Assembly: GCA_035535995.1 (NCBI GenBank)
Contig: DATLOZ010000005.1
Coordinates: forward strand, 124,001-188,000
DNA: 64,000 nucleotides
From: JANYCO01 sp035535995
Lineage (GTDB): Bacteria; Bacteroidota; Bacteroidia; Cytophagales; Cytophagaceae
Reading direction: 5' to 3'
The position numbers and the translations under genes are program-made. Below are positions 49,368-58,882 of the stretch, in pieces (positions within the stretch are counted from its first letter, which is position 1; each line of letters starts with the position of its first letter). The notes under the pieces were generated by a model that saw only the letters and a program-made list of their open reading frames with translations, was not told the DNA's origin and searched no databases.

Positions 49368-50978
49368 CACCACCTTATCCGGAAAATAAAACCTTAGCAC
49401 ATAAACTCCATCACGCAAGGTGGCTGTATTCACAGGGATTTCGTTGCGTACTGCTGTAACCGTTACTTCACTCTCGGAAACTATTCTGCCCAGGAGGTCA
49501 TACATTTTTATAGTTACTTTCTGGTTGAAATATTCTGCCCCTGCTGTGAAAACGAGACCTCCCTCATGGATCGGATTTGGAAATACTCTAACGTCAATGC
49601 CAATATTAAAAATGCTGTCGTTGATATATTCTTTTGCTTTCAGGTAACCAGGAATACCATAACCTAAAAAATTATCAGGACGATTGTATTGCGAAGCAGA
49701 AAGCTTTAGCGCATTGTAGAGCTGCATATTAGTAAGCGTTGGAAAAGCTTGCCAGAGGCCGGCTGCAAGCCCTGTAGTTAAAGGACAGGCAAAAGAAGTA
49801 CCGCTGGCGGTAGTAATGCTTCCTCCAGGAGTACCGATCGTAACATCAGAGCCTTGAGCTGCCAGATCAGGTTTGATCCTGCCATCGGAAGACGGGCCCG
49901 TAGAACTGAAGTAGGTATAATGTGAAGAAGCATCCACAGCGCCTATCGCTAGCAATGAATCTCCATCGGCTGGCGTAGTGATGTACTGCCAGCTGTCGCT
50001 GCCTTCGTTGCCGGCACTGCAAATGACAAGCATACCTTTGGAAGCTGCCATATCCGCGGCCCGAGCGATGATCGTGGTATGCCCGTTAAATTCAGAATAC
50101 GTATGATTGGTAGTGGCATCGTCAAAAGTGGTGTATCCCAGCGACGAACTTAAAATATCTGCCCCAATGCTATCCGCATATTCTGCTCCGCGTGCCCAGT
50201 AGGCTTCTTCGGTTTCGGTTTCGCTGTTGGTATCTTCGGTGCGTAAGAGCACAAAAGACGCGTTGTAAGCTGTGCCGATCAATGCGTCTTGTTGGTAGCC
50301 GCCTACTACGCTCAGTACTTCAAGCCCATGAGGATCGTCGTCGTAGACATTTAGTTCACCCGCTACAAAATCATAGGTAGCAAGGATCCTGTTGTTGGTA
50401 AAAAGATGTTGCGTAAAACTGAGTGAAGGGGCATTCTTAAACCCCGCGTCCAGCAAGGCGATCAGGATGCCTTCTCCGTGGAAACCATCCTGGTGCATGA
50501 TGTCTGCTTGCAACATGTTTACCTGGTTGTATGAGCTTCCATAAGATGCGCTAGATTTTTTTGCTTTCGATTTTTGATTTTTCTGATGGATCAAACGATG
50601 GGTAGTCATTAGGCGGGCTAATTTATTACCGCCCAGTACAAAAGAACAAGTACTGATATTTACCATTTCCATGGAATCGGCTATAATAGCGGCGGCATTC
50701 AACCATTTTAAGGGATAAACAATCTGAGCGCCTTTGGCCACAAGGCTGTCCAGGTAGTCAGGATTTACCGGAAGGTCATTTTCAGTAATGGAAATATGTT
50801 GCCTTGTTCTGCGTTCGATCGCTTTAGGAGAAAGGTATTGAGAAGGATTAGAAATAGAGTAAGGGGAATTGTTTTTGTCTTTAAAATAAACAATAAAATG
50901 TTTGTCCTGGCCAAATAATTTGCCCGAGAAAAAAACAATATATACAAAAAGGTAAAATGCTTTATTGATACCGGCCAT
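49344..50978 (-). CDS. S8 subtilisin-family peptidase with T9SS tail
   Basis: This 544-residue protein has a signal peptide ending LFGQ (about residue 24) and an I9-like propeptide (about 25-125). The subtilase domain (about 165-450) has Asp177 (IALLDAGFKN), His217 (DDDPHGLEV), oxyanion Asn324 (SAGNEG) and Ser395 (ASGTSFACPL). The C-terminal T9SS type A domain (about 465-544) has VRVFPNPIHEGGL and ends VVKTRIVKN. It starts 17 bases inside the preceding lipoprotein gene and so belongs to the mnmA-lipoprotein-S8 transcript. Its last codons lie in a duplicated 65-base repeat. Confidence 0.95.
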   Translation of the reverse strand: MAGINKAFYLFVYIVFFSGKLFGQDKHFIVYFKDKNNSPYSISNPSQYLSPKAIERRTRQHISITENDLPVNPDYLDSLVAKGAQIVYPLKWLNAAAIIADSMEMVNISTCSFVLGGNKLARLMTTHRLIHQKNQKSKAKKSSASYGSSYNQVNMLQADIMHQDGFHGEGILIALLDAGFKNAPSLSFTQHLFTNNRILATYDFVAGELNVYDDDPHGLEVLSVVGGYQQDALIGTAYNASFVLLRTEDTNSETETEEAYWARGAEYADSIGADILSSSLGYTTFDDATTNHTYSEFNGHTTIIARAADMAASKGMLVICSAGNEGSDSWQYITTPADGDSLLAIGAVDASSHYTYFSSTGPSSDGRIKPDLAAQGSDVTIGTPGGSITTASGTSFACPLTTGLAAGLWQAFPTLTNMQLYNALKLSASQYNRPDNFLGYGIPGYLKAKEYINDSIFNIGIDVRVFPNPIHEGGLVFTAGAEYFNQKVTIKMYDLLGRIVSESEVTVTAVRNEIPVNTATLRDGVYVLRFYFPDKVVKTRIVKN

Positions 50979-51660
50979 GTGCGGTTAATTTCATGATGGT
51001 ATGCTCCCCAAATTCTACAATGGGAACGAGCGTTCCGTTGATCTGCTGATAGCGATAGTTGCGCACTTCATAGTATACAAGTCCGTAGTCTTTGGCATAG
51101 ACGGCTACGGTATAATTGCTGCTCACACCGCTGGAATCTTTTTGTTCTACTACGCTTACTGTTTGGGGATAGTTGGTATTATCGTATTTAAAAGGGCGAC
51201 GGACTTCCGTCATAGTATAATAATTCAATGGGTCATTAATAGTATCTGAAATATTTCCATCCCACTGTTTATTTACCTGGAATGGGAAAACAAGTTTTAC
51301 AAAACGCACATTATTCTGCACTCGTAATATCCTGTTTCCAGGATTGAACACCGTCCATACCGAATCCGGATAATCGTTCCAATCGTTGCCATCGTTTTTA
51401 TAATAACGATAGATCTCATAGCGGGTTTCTTCGCTTACAGTAATAGGATCGTGCAGTTCTTCTTTGATCTGGTATTTTGTAACGATTGTATTGCCGACTC
51501 CCTGGAAAGAAGAATCGACGACATCAAAGGTAGAATAATCGCCTACATTGATCGGGTAATAACTGTAGCCGAGTTCGTCTGCACTGGGATTGTCTTCTTT
51601 CTTGCAAGCAAAAAAGAGCAAGGCGCAAACGCCGGCGATGAGTAGTTTATATATTTTCAT
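50962..51660 (-). CDS. Lipoprotein of unknown function in the mnmA operon
   Basis: This 232-residue protein has the lipobox FFAC near residue 19, followed by KKEDNPSADEL. The mature part is beta-rich (GYSYYPINVGDYSTFDVVDSS, TKYQIKEELHDPI, YAKDYGLVYYEVRNYRYQ). The YYPINVGDYSTFDV string resembles other Bacteroidota hypothetical lipoproteins with strands of a beta-sandwich; no function is known. It overlaps mnmA by 14 bases on one side and the S8 peptidase gene by 17 on the other, so all three are tightly coupled. An envelope partner of the peptidase is a guess. Confidence 0.8.
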   Translation of the reverse strand: MKIYKLLIAGVCALLFFACKKEDNPSADELGYSYYPINVGDYSTFDVVDSSFQGVGNTIVTKYQIKEELHDPITVSEETRYEIYRYYKNDGNDWNDYPDSVWTVFNPGNRILRVQNNVRFVKLVFPFQVNKQWDGNISDTINDPLNYYTMTEVRRPFKYDNTNYPQTVSVVEQKDSSGVSSNYTVAVYAKDYGLVYYEVRNYRYQQINGTLVPIVEFGEHTIMKLTAHGRYQ

Positions 51661-52765
51661 TGTTCTGTTTGAAACTTGAAACGATCCATCCTCCTCCGAT
51701 CACATCATTCCCTTCATAAAATACTGCCGCTTGTCCGGGAGCAATGGCTGATACACCTTCTTTAAACAATACTTTGATGCCATCTCCTATTTGTGTGATG
51801 ATGGCAGGAGTTCCTCCGTCGTTATAACGCACCTTGGTGATTGTTTCGTATGATTTAGTAAGTGGATCGGCGTATTTTACCATGTTGAGCTTATGCACCC
51901 ACATCCCATCGCGGGAAAGGTCTTCAAGTTTTCCGAGTACTACACGGTTTTTTTCTTTTTGAATTTCTGTTACAAAAACAGGATATCCCATTGCAATTCC
52001 CAGACCTTTGCGTTGGCCTATGGTGTAGAAAGGATAACCTTCGTGTGTGCCCACAACGGTACCGTCTTCGAGTACAAACTCTCCGCCTTTTACTTGTTTT
52101 TCAAGTCCTGGTACACGTCTTTTCAGAAAACCTCTGTAGTCATTGTCGGGTACAAAACAGATCTCGTAAGATTCGGATTTGTTTACCAGGTCTACGAATC
52201 CTCTTTCCCTGGCGAAGTCTTTGATCTCTGTTTTTCTTAAATGTCCTAATGGATATTTTGTTCTGCTAAGGCTTTGTTGAGAAATGCCCCAGAGTGCATA
52301 GGATTGGTCTTTGTTTTCATCCAATCCTTTGGAGATCACATGGCGGCCGTTTTCCTCGCGGATATTGGCATAGTGGCCTGTGGCGATGAACTCGCAGTCT
52401 AGCTTATCGGCGCGGCGCAGCAGGGCATCCCATTTGATATGAGTGTTGCAGAGTACGCAAGGATTTGGTGTGCGGCCGGCGATGTATTCGTCGGTAAAAT
52501 GATTGATCACATAATCACCAAACTCTTCGCGGATATCAAGAATATAATGCGGAAAGCCCAGGCTCACGGCGATGTTTCGCGCATCGTTGATGGAGTCTAG
52601 GCTACAGCAGCCGGTCTCTTTTTTAGAACTGCCGGAAGAAGCATAATCCCAGGTTTTCATGGTCATGCCAATCACCTCATAGCCTTGCTCGTGCAGCATT
52701 ACGGCTGCTACCGAACTGTCTATCCCTCCGCTCATGGCCACTAATACTCTTCCGTGTTTGCTCAT
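51647..52765 (-). CDS. mnmA: tRNA 2-thiouridine(34) synthase
   Basis: This 372-residue enzyme thiolates the wobble uridine of tRNA Lys, Glu and Gln. The PP-loop is AMSGGIDSSVAA (residues 10-21). Catalytic Cys106 lies in NPCVLCNTHIKW and Cys203 in YEICFVPDNDYRGF, matching E. coli Cys102/Cys199. The substrate loop GHYANI and the C-terminal beta-barrel domain are present. It is the first gene of a transcript that continues with overlapping starts into a lipoprotein and an S8 peptidase, an unusual pairing of a housekeeping tRNA enzyme with exported proteins. An exact -7 element precedes it. Confidence 0.97.
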   Translation of the reverse strand: MSKHGRVLVAMSGGIDSSVAAVMLHEQGYEVIGMTMKTWDYASSGSSKKETGCCSLDSINDARNIAVSLGFPHYILDIREEFGDYVINHFTDEYIAGRTPNPCVLCNTHIKWDALLRRADKLDCEFIATGHYANIREENGRHVISKGLDENKDQSYALWGISQQSLSRTKYPLGHLRKTEIKDFARERGFVDLVNKSESYEICFVPDNDYRGFLKRRVPGLEKQVKGGEFVLEDGTVVGTHEGYPFYTIGQRKGLGIAMGYPVFVTEIQKEKNRVVLGKLEDLSRDGMWVHKLNMVKYADPLTKSYETITKVRYNDGGTPAIITQIGDGIKVLFKEGVSAIAPGQAAVFYEGNDVIGGGWIVSSFKQNNENI

Positions 52766-52812
52766 TGTATGTTAATAACTTAAAATTATCTAAATGTAAC
52801 CTATATTATTCG

Positions 52813-52820
52813 CAAAAATA
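52813..52820 (-). promoter_or_regulatory. -7 promoter element for mnmA operon
   Basis: The minus strand reads TATTTTTG, an exact TAnnTTTG match, about 48 bases before the mnmA start. No -33 TTTG lies at the ideal spacing. Confidence 0.5.
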
Positions 52821-52904
52821 CCGATATTTTATCCAATAAATTCTAAATTAGCGCTGATTTTGTACGAATTGTATTTCAAACAGATTTATTAACCAAATAG
52901 TTTT

Positions 52905-53480
52905 ATGTCTTTACAGACCGTCGTAAAAGCCGGCAATATTACTAACCTCTCTGATGCCCGCTATTGTGCAGGAATGGGTGTAGAAATAATAGGTTTTCCC
53001 ACAGGAAATCCTCTTTTTGAACCTTCCAAGATCAAAGAGATCGCAGGCTGGCTTTCGGGTGTAAAAATTGCACTGGAATTGGACGAAACAACGATCCAGG
53101 ATCCGGCGCTACCTGCTTTACTGGACATCCTTCAGCCGGATTATCTGCAGGTCGCTGCCCGCGCAGCCGATATGATCAGAACGATCTCTCCCTTACCACT
53201 ACTACTTGTCAGCGATACGCTTCTTTCGGCACTTACGGAAAAAGATCTTCTTTTATATACCGGAAACCTGCAGGAAAATAAACAAGCACTAGCCAGTTAT
53301 GGTCAGTCCAACCGGGTGATCCTTTCCGGTGAAGGCATTGAAGCAGCCAATGTACTGGAAATGCTCGAAACTATTAAACCCTATGGAATCGAGCTGAGAG
53401 GAAGCCATGAGATCAGCCCGGGTTTCAAAAATTTCGATGATCTTTCCGAGATCCTTGAATTATTGGAAGTTGATGAATAA
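52905..53480 (+). CDS. TrpF-like (phosphoribosylanthranilate isomerase-like) protein without the catalytic Cys
   Basis: This 191-residue protein follows the TrpF barrel pattern: VVKAGNITNLSDARYCAGMGVEIIGF at the start (TrpF: VKICGITN..DA..A...GAD..GF), LQPDYLQV in strand three, and IELRGSHEISPGFKNFDDLSEIL at the end (TrpF: DVSSGVE..PG.KD...I). The catalytic Cys of KICG is Gly (KAGN), and the general-acid Asp region reads LLLYTG. It is therefore unlikely to isomerise phosphoribosylanthranilate. No other trp gene is near. It sits 41 bases before the outer-membrane barrel gene and may lead that transcript. Confidence 0.75.
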   Translation: MSLQTVVKAGNITNLSDARYCAGMGVEIIGFPTGNPLFEPSKIKEIAGWLSGVKIALELDETTIQDPALPALLDILQPDYLQVAARAADMIRTISPLPLLLVSDTLLSALTEKDLLLYTGNLQENKQALASYGQSNRVILSGEGIEAANVLEMLETIKPYGIELRGSHEISPGFKNFDDLSEILELLEVDE

Positions 53481-53521
53481 ATAAGTATATTTAAATTCCC
53501 TAATACTCCTTGACTATTAAC

Positions 53522-54529
53522 ATGAAACGTTTTTTAATCTTATTGCTATTCTTCTCTGTGCTTACCTGTGTAAACAGCTATGCGCAGGATAGTATCGTAA
53601 CTAGCGATGGACAGACCATCCGGGCTAAAATTTTAAAAATAAACTGGAAAGATGTGCAGTATAAAGTGTACGAAGATCCAGAGTTTAGCACTTATACCTT
53701 GCAGGAAAAAGAAATAAAAAAAATCAAAACCGAAAAAGGCAAAAAATACCTTTTCAACCATAATCTGCCCCGCGCTTATTTTGGTTTTGCGTTTGATTTC
53801 TATAAACCAGTAGGCTCGTTTGCCAGAACGGATTTTAATAAAAACGAGCCCGGCTTTGCACAAGCCGGACTTGGAGCCAGTTTACAGGGTGGATTTTATA
53901 TTTTCAAAAGATTGGGGCTACAAGCAAAATTTGGTGTGGCCAATAACCAGTTGAACATAAATGGCTACAAAAAATATTATGCCGACAACAGCGATCCGTA
54001 CGAGCAGATCTTTGTGAATTATGATAATTACAATCAAAGACAGAGCAAAGACGGTTGGAACTTCGGGTACTTTACCATCGGGCCGATGTATTCGTTCAAA
54101 CCTGCCAAATGGCTTACCGTCGATCTACGCGGGCAATTCGGGATCATGAATGTACGCCGTCCGGAAGTAAGGATAGAAGCGGCAGATGATACACTACCTT
54201 CCGGCGCTACCCCGACAGCAAGCAATCCTACTTCTTTGTATACATATAAATATTCTATTCAGGCCGAAAAGAGCGATACAAAAACAATGAATACTTACGG
54301 AGGGGGAATTACGTTCCGTATCTCCCCTATTCGCCGACTGGCCTTTATTGTAGCAGCCGATTACATGCATGCCGGCGGTACAATTCATTTCAAGGAATCA
54401 CTTTATTCTTTTACTTATAATGGTACTTACACAGCTCCAATAACCAGGGATGTGAATAGAACCTATAATATCGATCAGATCAGATTCAGTCTGGGGATCG
54501 CTTATCAATTCAAACGTAAAAATCGTTAA
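53522..54529 (+). CDS. Outer-membrane beta-barrel protein
   Basis: The ATG at 53522 is preferred to an upstream TTG and gives 335 residues with a signal peptide ending NSYAQ. An N-terminal small beta domain (about 22-75; DSIVTSDGQTIRAKILKINWKDVQYKVY) occurs in many Bacteroidota envelope proteins. It is followed by barrel strands with glycine/aromatic alternation and a terminal strand RFSLGIAYQFKRK. It is the first envelope gene of a four-gene row with spacings of 1, 17 and 18 bases, so it is almost certainly co-transcribed with the lipoprotein, TPR-CHAT and OmpA genes. Confidence 0.85.
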   Translation: MKRFLILLLFFSVLTCVNSYAQDSIVTSDGQTIRAKILKINWKDVQYKVYEDPEFSTYTLQEKEIKKIKTEKGKKYLFNHNLPRAYFGFAFDFYKPVGSFARTDFNKNEPGFAQAGLGASLQGGFYIFKRLGLQAKFGVANNQLNINGYKKYYADNSDPYEQIFVNYDNYNQRQSKDGWNFGYFTIGPMYSFKPAKWLTVDLRGQFGIMNVRRPEVRIEAADDTLPSGATPTASNPTSLYTYKYSIQAEKSDTKTMNTYGGGITFRISPIRRLAFIVAADYMHAGGTIHFKESLYSFTYNGTYTAPITRDVNRTYNIDQIRFSLGIAYQFKRKNR

Positions 54530-54530
54530 C

Positions 54531-55316
54531 ATGAAAAAAAAGAATCTCTTTCTTTCCCTGTCAATCGTTCTTCTTTCCCTGCTGGGAGCTTGTCAGAAAG
54601 AAGAATACAAGAACGATAATATCCTCATGACTGTAGGCGCACCGGTGATGGTGAGTAATAGCGCTTCTAAAATTGCAGCAAGTTCTCTTCCTGCTTCCAG
54701 TTCCGACGATTCCTATAAAATTTCAGGCCGGATCTTATCTTCTGGTAAGATTGATCTGTCGGATTATGGTTTTGATGTTACTGTAGGTACCGACGTATCC
54801 CGCTTTTCGCTTGGTGCTAAGAAAGGACCTGGCAGTGTATCGACTACCATTAATGTTCCTGCTGGTTCTGTTCTTGGTGAGATCGTATTATACGGATATG
54901 ATAAATATGGAAATTACTTTTCCAGCAAAGGCAATGGTGGCAGCGGTGATTTTATAAATCCACTGACAATTTCTATTCCTACTTATGCCTCAACAGGGTC
55001 TTATGATGACTTTACCGGAACCATTCTTAATTCAAATAATTCAAATTATACAGTGATGCAGATCGGTCTTCAGTTTCGGGACCCCAAGGCGGCTCCTGAC
55101 TGGAATAGTGGAGGAATCGGAGCCTATCCATTCACAGCTAATTCAAACAACCAAAATTATATTCCTATAGATGGGCAGGTTCCTTATACAGGTAGTCCTT
55201 TTATAAACGGTACTTCATATGCCTGTAGATTCTTTGCAGTAGTACAACGCAATTCAGATGGCCAGACACAGATGGTATATGGAGGTGAAACTTCTTTCGT
55301 AGAAATGGTTCCATAA
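54531..55316 (+). CDS. Lipoprotein in the TPR-CHAT operon
   Basis: This 261-residue protein has the lipobox LLGAC near residue 21, then QKEEYKNDN. The mature part is Ser/Gly/Asn-rich and beta-predicted: ISGRILSSGKIDLSDYGFDVTVGTD, SVSTTINVPAGSVLGEIVLYGYDKYGNYF and SYACRFFAVVQ. These resemble fibronectin-III-like 'global gene expression'-free repeats of the DYGFVVGTSP type found in Bacteroidota lipoproteins. It starts one base after the barrel stop. Its role with the neighbouring TPR-CHAT protein is unknown; a surface or periplasmic partner is inferred. Confidence 0.78.
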   Translation: MKKKNLFLSLSIVLLSLLGACQKEEYKNDNILMTVGAPVMVSNSASKIAASSLPASSSDDSYKISGRILSSGKIDLSDYGFDVTVGTDVSRFSLGAKKGPGSVSTTINVPAGSVLGEIVLYGYDKYGNYFSSKGNGGSGDFINPLTISIPTYASTGSYDDFTGTILNSNNSNYTVMQIGLQFRDPKAAPDWNSGGIGAYPFTANSNNQNYIPIDGQVPYTGSPFINGTSYACRFFAVVQRNSDGQTQMVYGGETSFVEMVP

Positions 55317-55333
55317 CCTATAAAAAACAACCG

Positions 55334-58300
55334 ATGAGAATAATAAACCTAGTTGTAATTGCAGTATTGCTTTTTGCGGCAAATTCCTTTGCCCAGGTGA
55401 TAAACCTGGGTGAGGATTTTGACAAAGCGCTTGCTAAATATGATGAAGGAGACTATGCAGGTACAGTAGCTGACCTGGAAAAACTGATCCCGGAAGTGGA
55501 AAAAGTATACCAGGATACCAGCGCTTTCTATACCATGCAAAATATGATGGGCGCCTCTCTCTTACAATTGAAGCGCTCTACAGAAGGGGAAACCTATCTG
55601 AATAAAACTATTAATTTTTATGCCGCTCCTCCTGCCAATTTTAACGACGATAATAATTATTTCGCGTTAAACGAAATGGCTGCGCTTTACCTTGAGCAAA
55701 AGAATTATGAGAAGGCTGAAAAATATTACCGCAGCCTGTTGGAGATCGAACAAAAAAAGAATGGAGATAAAACTCCTGAATACCTCGCCTTCCAGCGAAA
55801 CCTGGCAAGTGTCTGCATCAGTCAGAATAAAAATGCTTCGGTGGATTCCATCTACCAGCGTATTGCGGTTACTACTAAGGAACGAAAAGGCGAAAATAGC
55901 TATGATTATGGAGTAGCGCTCAAAACGCTCGCCGATTTTCAAAAAGCAAAAGGTAAAAATAAAGAAGCAGAAGCCAACTATCTTGTAGCCAAACAAGCGA
56001 TCAAAAATACAGAAGGCACTAAACACAAGGATTACCTGAGCATTCTCAATAGCCTTGCTTCTATGTACCGTGTTCAAAAAAGAATTCCGGAAGCAGAAGC
56101 TTACTATAACGAAATGGCCGATATTTATCGAAGCAACAACGGCGTACGCTCGCAGGAATATGCAGCTTGTATCAACAACTTAGCTAAGCTATATGTCGAA
56201 GAAAATAAATTTGAACAGGCAGAGAAACTATACGATAAAACGTTAAAATATTGCAAAAGCGCTGTCGGTGAAAAAAATATTCTTTGTATCAATACCCAAG
56301 CCGACCTCGCGGGCTTGTACAGGAGCACCGGACAATACAATAAATCAGAAGCTACCTACAACGAGTGCAAAGCAATGCTGCTGGAAACTGTAGGAGAGAA
56401 AAATATCGATTATGCTAACTTGCTCAACAACCTCGCTCTGCTTTACGACGAAATGGGGCGCTACGATTTGGCGGAAGCTAATTTTAAAAAATCGCTCACT
56501 ATTACGAAAGATCTGGTAGGCGAAAAACACGCTTTTTATGCCACGTCGCTTAATAACCTTGCTTCACTTTATCAGGAGATGGGACAATACGAGCAAGCCG
56601 AACCAATGTTTAAGCAGGCGATGGCCATTCGCAAGGAAGTACTCGGAGAAAACCATCCTGATTACGGTGCTTCTCTCAATAACCTGGCTAGGTTCTACGA
56701 AGAAGTAAACCGTACTAAAGAAGCGCTGCCGCTCTATCAGCAGGCTGCGCAGATCACTAAAGCTGCGCACGGTGAGCAAAACCATGAATACGCACTTGCG
56801 CTGAATAACCTGGCGAATATTTATGAACAAACCGGAGAGTTTGCGAAAGCAGAACAAAATTATAACCAATCGCTAAACATTATCAAAAATGTATTAGGTG
56901 AAACACACCCGGAATATGCTTCTACCCTGCACAACCTGGCATTCCTCTATATTGAAAGAGAAAAATTCAAAGAAGCAGAAGTATTGCTAAAAAAAGATTT
57001 AGAGATTATAAAGAATAGCCTTGGCACCAATCACCCTAATTATGCAAAAACGTTAAGTAGCCTTGCCAATGTTTACGAGCATAGTTTGCGCTACGCGGAA
57101 GCAGAAAAAAGTTATTTGGAAGCATTGAAGATCCGTAAAGAAAAATTAGGAGAACATCATCCTGATTACACCTATACGCTCGCCAGCCTGGCCCGCGTGT
57201 ATACTGTTACTGGTAAATACAACGAAGCATTTAATTATTGGAAACAAACAATTGCCAATTACAAAGAAGAGATCATCCGCTATTTTCCTTCTATGAGTGA
57301 AAAGGAAAAAGAGGAATTCTATACCACCTTCGCCGATCGTTTTGAGCAGTTCAACTCTTTAGCCTCTATGCGCTATACCAGTGACCCTTCGGTGCTTTCG
57401 GAGATGTACAACACACAGCTGGCCACAAAAGCGATCCTGTTCAATGCTTCCAACAAAGTAAGACAAAGAATTCTGGGCAGTAATGACCCTGCGTTGATCG
57501 AATCATTTAAGAAATGGCAATCTGATAAAGAATATCTTGCGCAATTGTATTTGATCCCTAAATCGGAATTGAAGATCAACGTAGACAGTCTTGAACAAAA
57601 AACGAATGAGCTTGAAAAACAATTGTCGCTGAAGTCAGAGGTTTTCAAAAGCGCAAACGACGCTCAAGTCTATACCTGGCAGGATGTACAGAAGATGCTG
57701 AAGCCAGGAGAAGCAGCTGTTGAAATGATCCGTTTCCGTAAGTACAAAGCGGATAAGGGCGGCACGTATGTAAAGTATCAGTTTGTGAGCAAAGAAGATC
57801 CAAACCCTAAAGAGCTGAAGGATTCTGTATATTATGCAGCATTGATCATTACACCGGAAACTAAAAATAATCCGGAGATCGTGCTTATGAAAAACGGTAC
57901 TGACCTGGAAAACCGTTTTATCATGTATTACCGCAACACCATTAAATTTAATATACCGGACGAGTTTTGCTACGCCAATTTCTGGAGTAAAATAGCAGCG
58001 TCTTTAAACGGTGTTAAAAAAGTTTATTTCTCTCCCGACGGTATTTACAACAGCATCAACTTGCTGAGCGTATACAATCCTGCTACCAAGCAGTATATCC
58101 TGGATGAGATCGATATTCATACCTTGACCAATACCAAAGATCTGCTCACTCTTAAACCGGTTGCTTCCGCTTCCAAAAAGATCGTGCTGATCGGTGATCC
58201 GGATTTCGGGCAAAGTGGGATCGCTACTTCCCGTTCCGGACAATTGAAGCGACTTCCAGGATCAGCAGAAGAAGTGAAAAAGATCGCCACCGTAGTAAAC

Positions 58301-58864
58301 AATAACAACTGGGCCGGAAACCTTTATACAGGCGCACAGTCTACCGAAGAGCTTGTAAAATCCACACGCGATGCTAAGATCCTCCATATTGCTACACACG
58401 GTTTCTTTGAACCCGATGCGAAACAGAAAGAAAATGTAGACGAAGAAACAAAAAATGGTTTGAGTGTCGACAACCCATTGATGAAGTCGGGACTCTATCT
58501 TTCTTCCGCCTCCAAAACATCCGGAGACGATGGAATGCTGACCGCATATGAAGCAATGAACCTCTCGCTCGACAACACCGAACTGGTGGTACTGTCAGCC
58601 TGCGAAACAGGTCTTGGAGTAGTAAAGAATGGAGAAGGTGTATACGGTATCCAGCGCGCTTTCCGCGTGGCAGGTGCTCGCTCGATCATTATCAGTCTTT
58701 GGAAGGTAGATGATATAGCCACGCAGAAATTGATGGTAATATTTTATGAAGAATGGCTGAAGTCTGGAAGTAAAAGACAAGCATTTACATTTGCACAAAA
58801 TAAATTAAGAAGCGAATTCAAAGAGCCTTTGTACTGGGGCGCTTTCATTATCGTAGGAGAATAA
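55334..58864 (+). CDS. Exported TPR-CHAT putative cysteine protease, paralog 2
   Basis: This 1176-residue protein has a signal peptide ending NSFAQ. Kinesin-light-chain-type TPRs (about residues 60-640; YASTLHNLAFLYIEREKF, SLNNLARFYEEVNRT) are followed by FPSMSEKEKEEFYTT and a helical linker. The CHAT domain (about 830-1176) has the catalytic dyad His1022 (HIATHGFF) and Cys1090 (LSACETGLG). It shares long matching stretches with the protein at 22286-26002 (NASNKVRQ, SDLFKNTNDTLTYTW versus SEVFKSANDAQVYTW, LWKVDDIATQKLM), so the two are paralogs. It ends YWGAFIIVGE with no T9SS tail. It lies 17 bases after the lipoprotein gene and 18 before the OmpA gene. Confidence 0.92.
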   Translation: MRIINLVVIAVLLFAANSFAQVINLGEDFDKALAKYDEGDYAGTVADLEKLIPEVEKVYQDTSAFYTMQNMMGASLLQLKRSTEGETYLNKTINFYAAPPANFNDDNNYFALNEMAALYLEQKNYEKAEKYYRSLLEIEQKKNGDKTPEYLAFQRNLASVCISQNKNASVDSIYQRIAVTTKERKGENSYDYGVALKTLADFQKAKGKNKEAEANYLVAKQAIKNTEGTKHKDYLSILNSLASMYRVQKRIPEAEAYYNEMADIYRSNNGVRSQEYAACINNLAKLYVEENKFEQAEKLYDKTLKYCKSAVGEKNILCINTQADLAGLYRSTGQYNKSEATYNECKAMLLETVGEKNIDYANLLNNLALLYDEMGRYDLAEANFKKSLTITKDLVGEKHAFYATSLNNLASLYQEMGQYEQAEPMFKQAMAIRKEVLGENHPDYGASLNNLARFYEEVNRTKEALPLYQQAAQITKAAHGEQNHEYALALNNLANIYEQTGEFAKAEQNYNQSLNIIKNVLGETHPEYASTLHNLAFLYIEREKFKEAEVLLKKDLEIIKNSLGTNHPNYAKTLSSLANVYEHSLRYAEAEKSYLEALKIRKEKLGEHHPDYTYTLASLARVYTVTGKYNEAFNYWKQTIANYKEEIIRYFPSMSEKEKEEFYTTFADRFEQFNSLASMRYTSDPSVLSEMYNTQLATKAILFNASNKVRQRILGSNDPALIESFKKWQSDKEYLAQLYLIPKSELKINVDSLEQKTNELEKQLSLKSEVFKSANDAQVYTWQDVQKMLKPGEAAVEMIRFRKYKADKGGTYVKYQFVSKEDPNPKELKDSVYYAALIITPETKNNPEIVLMKNGTDLENRFIMYYRNTIKFNIPDEFCYANFWSKIAASLNGVKKVYFSPDGIYNSINLLSVYNPATKQYILDEIDIHTLTNTKDLLTLKPVASASKKIVLIGDPDFGQSGIATSRSGQLKRLPGSAEEVKKIATVVNNNNWAGNLYTGAQSTEELVKSTRDAKILHIATHGFFEPDAKQKENVDEETKNGLSVDNPLMKSGLYLSSASKTSGDDGMLTAYEAMNLSLDNTELVVLSACETGLGVVKNGEGVYGIQRAFRVAGARSIIISLWKVDDIATQKLMVIFYEEWLKSGSKRQAFTFAQNKLRSEFKEPLYWGAFIIVGE

Positions 58865-58882
58865 AATTTTTAAATACTAAAT

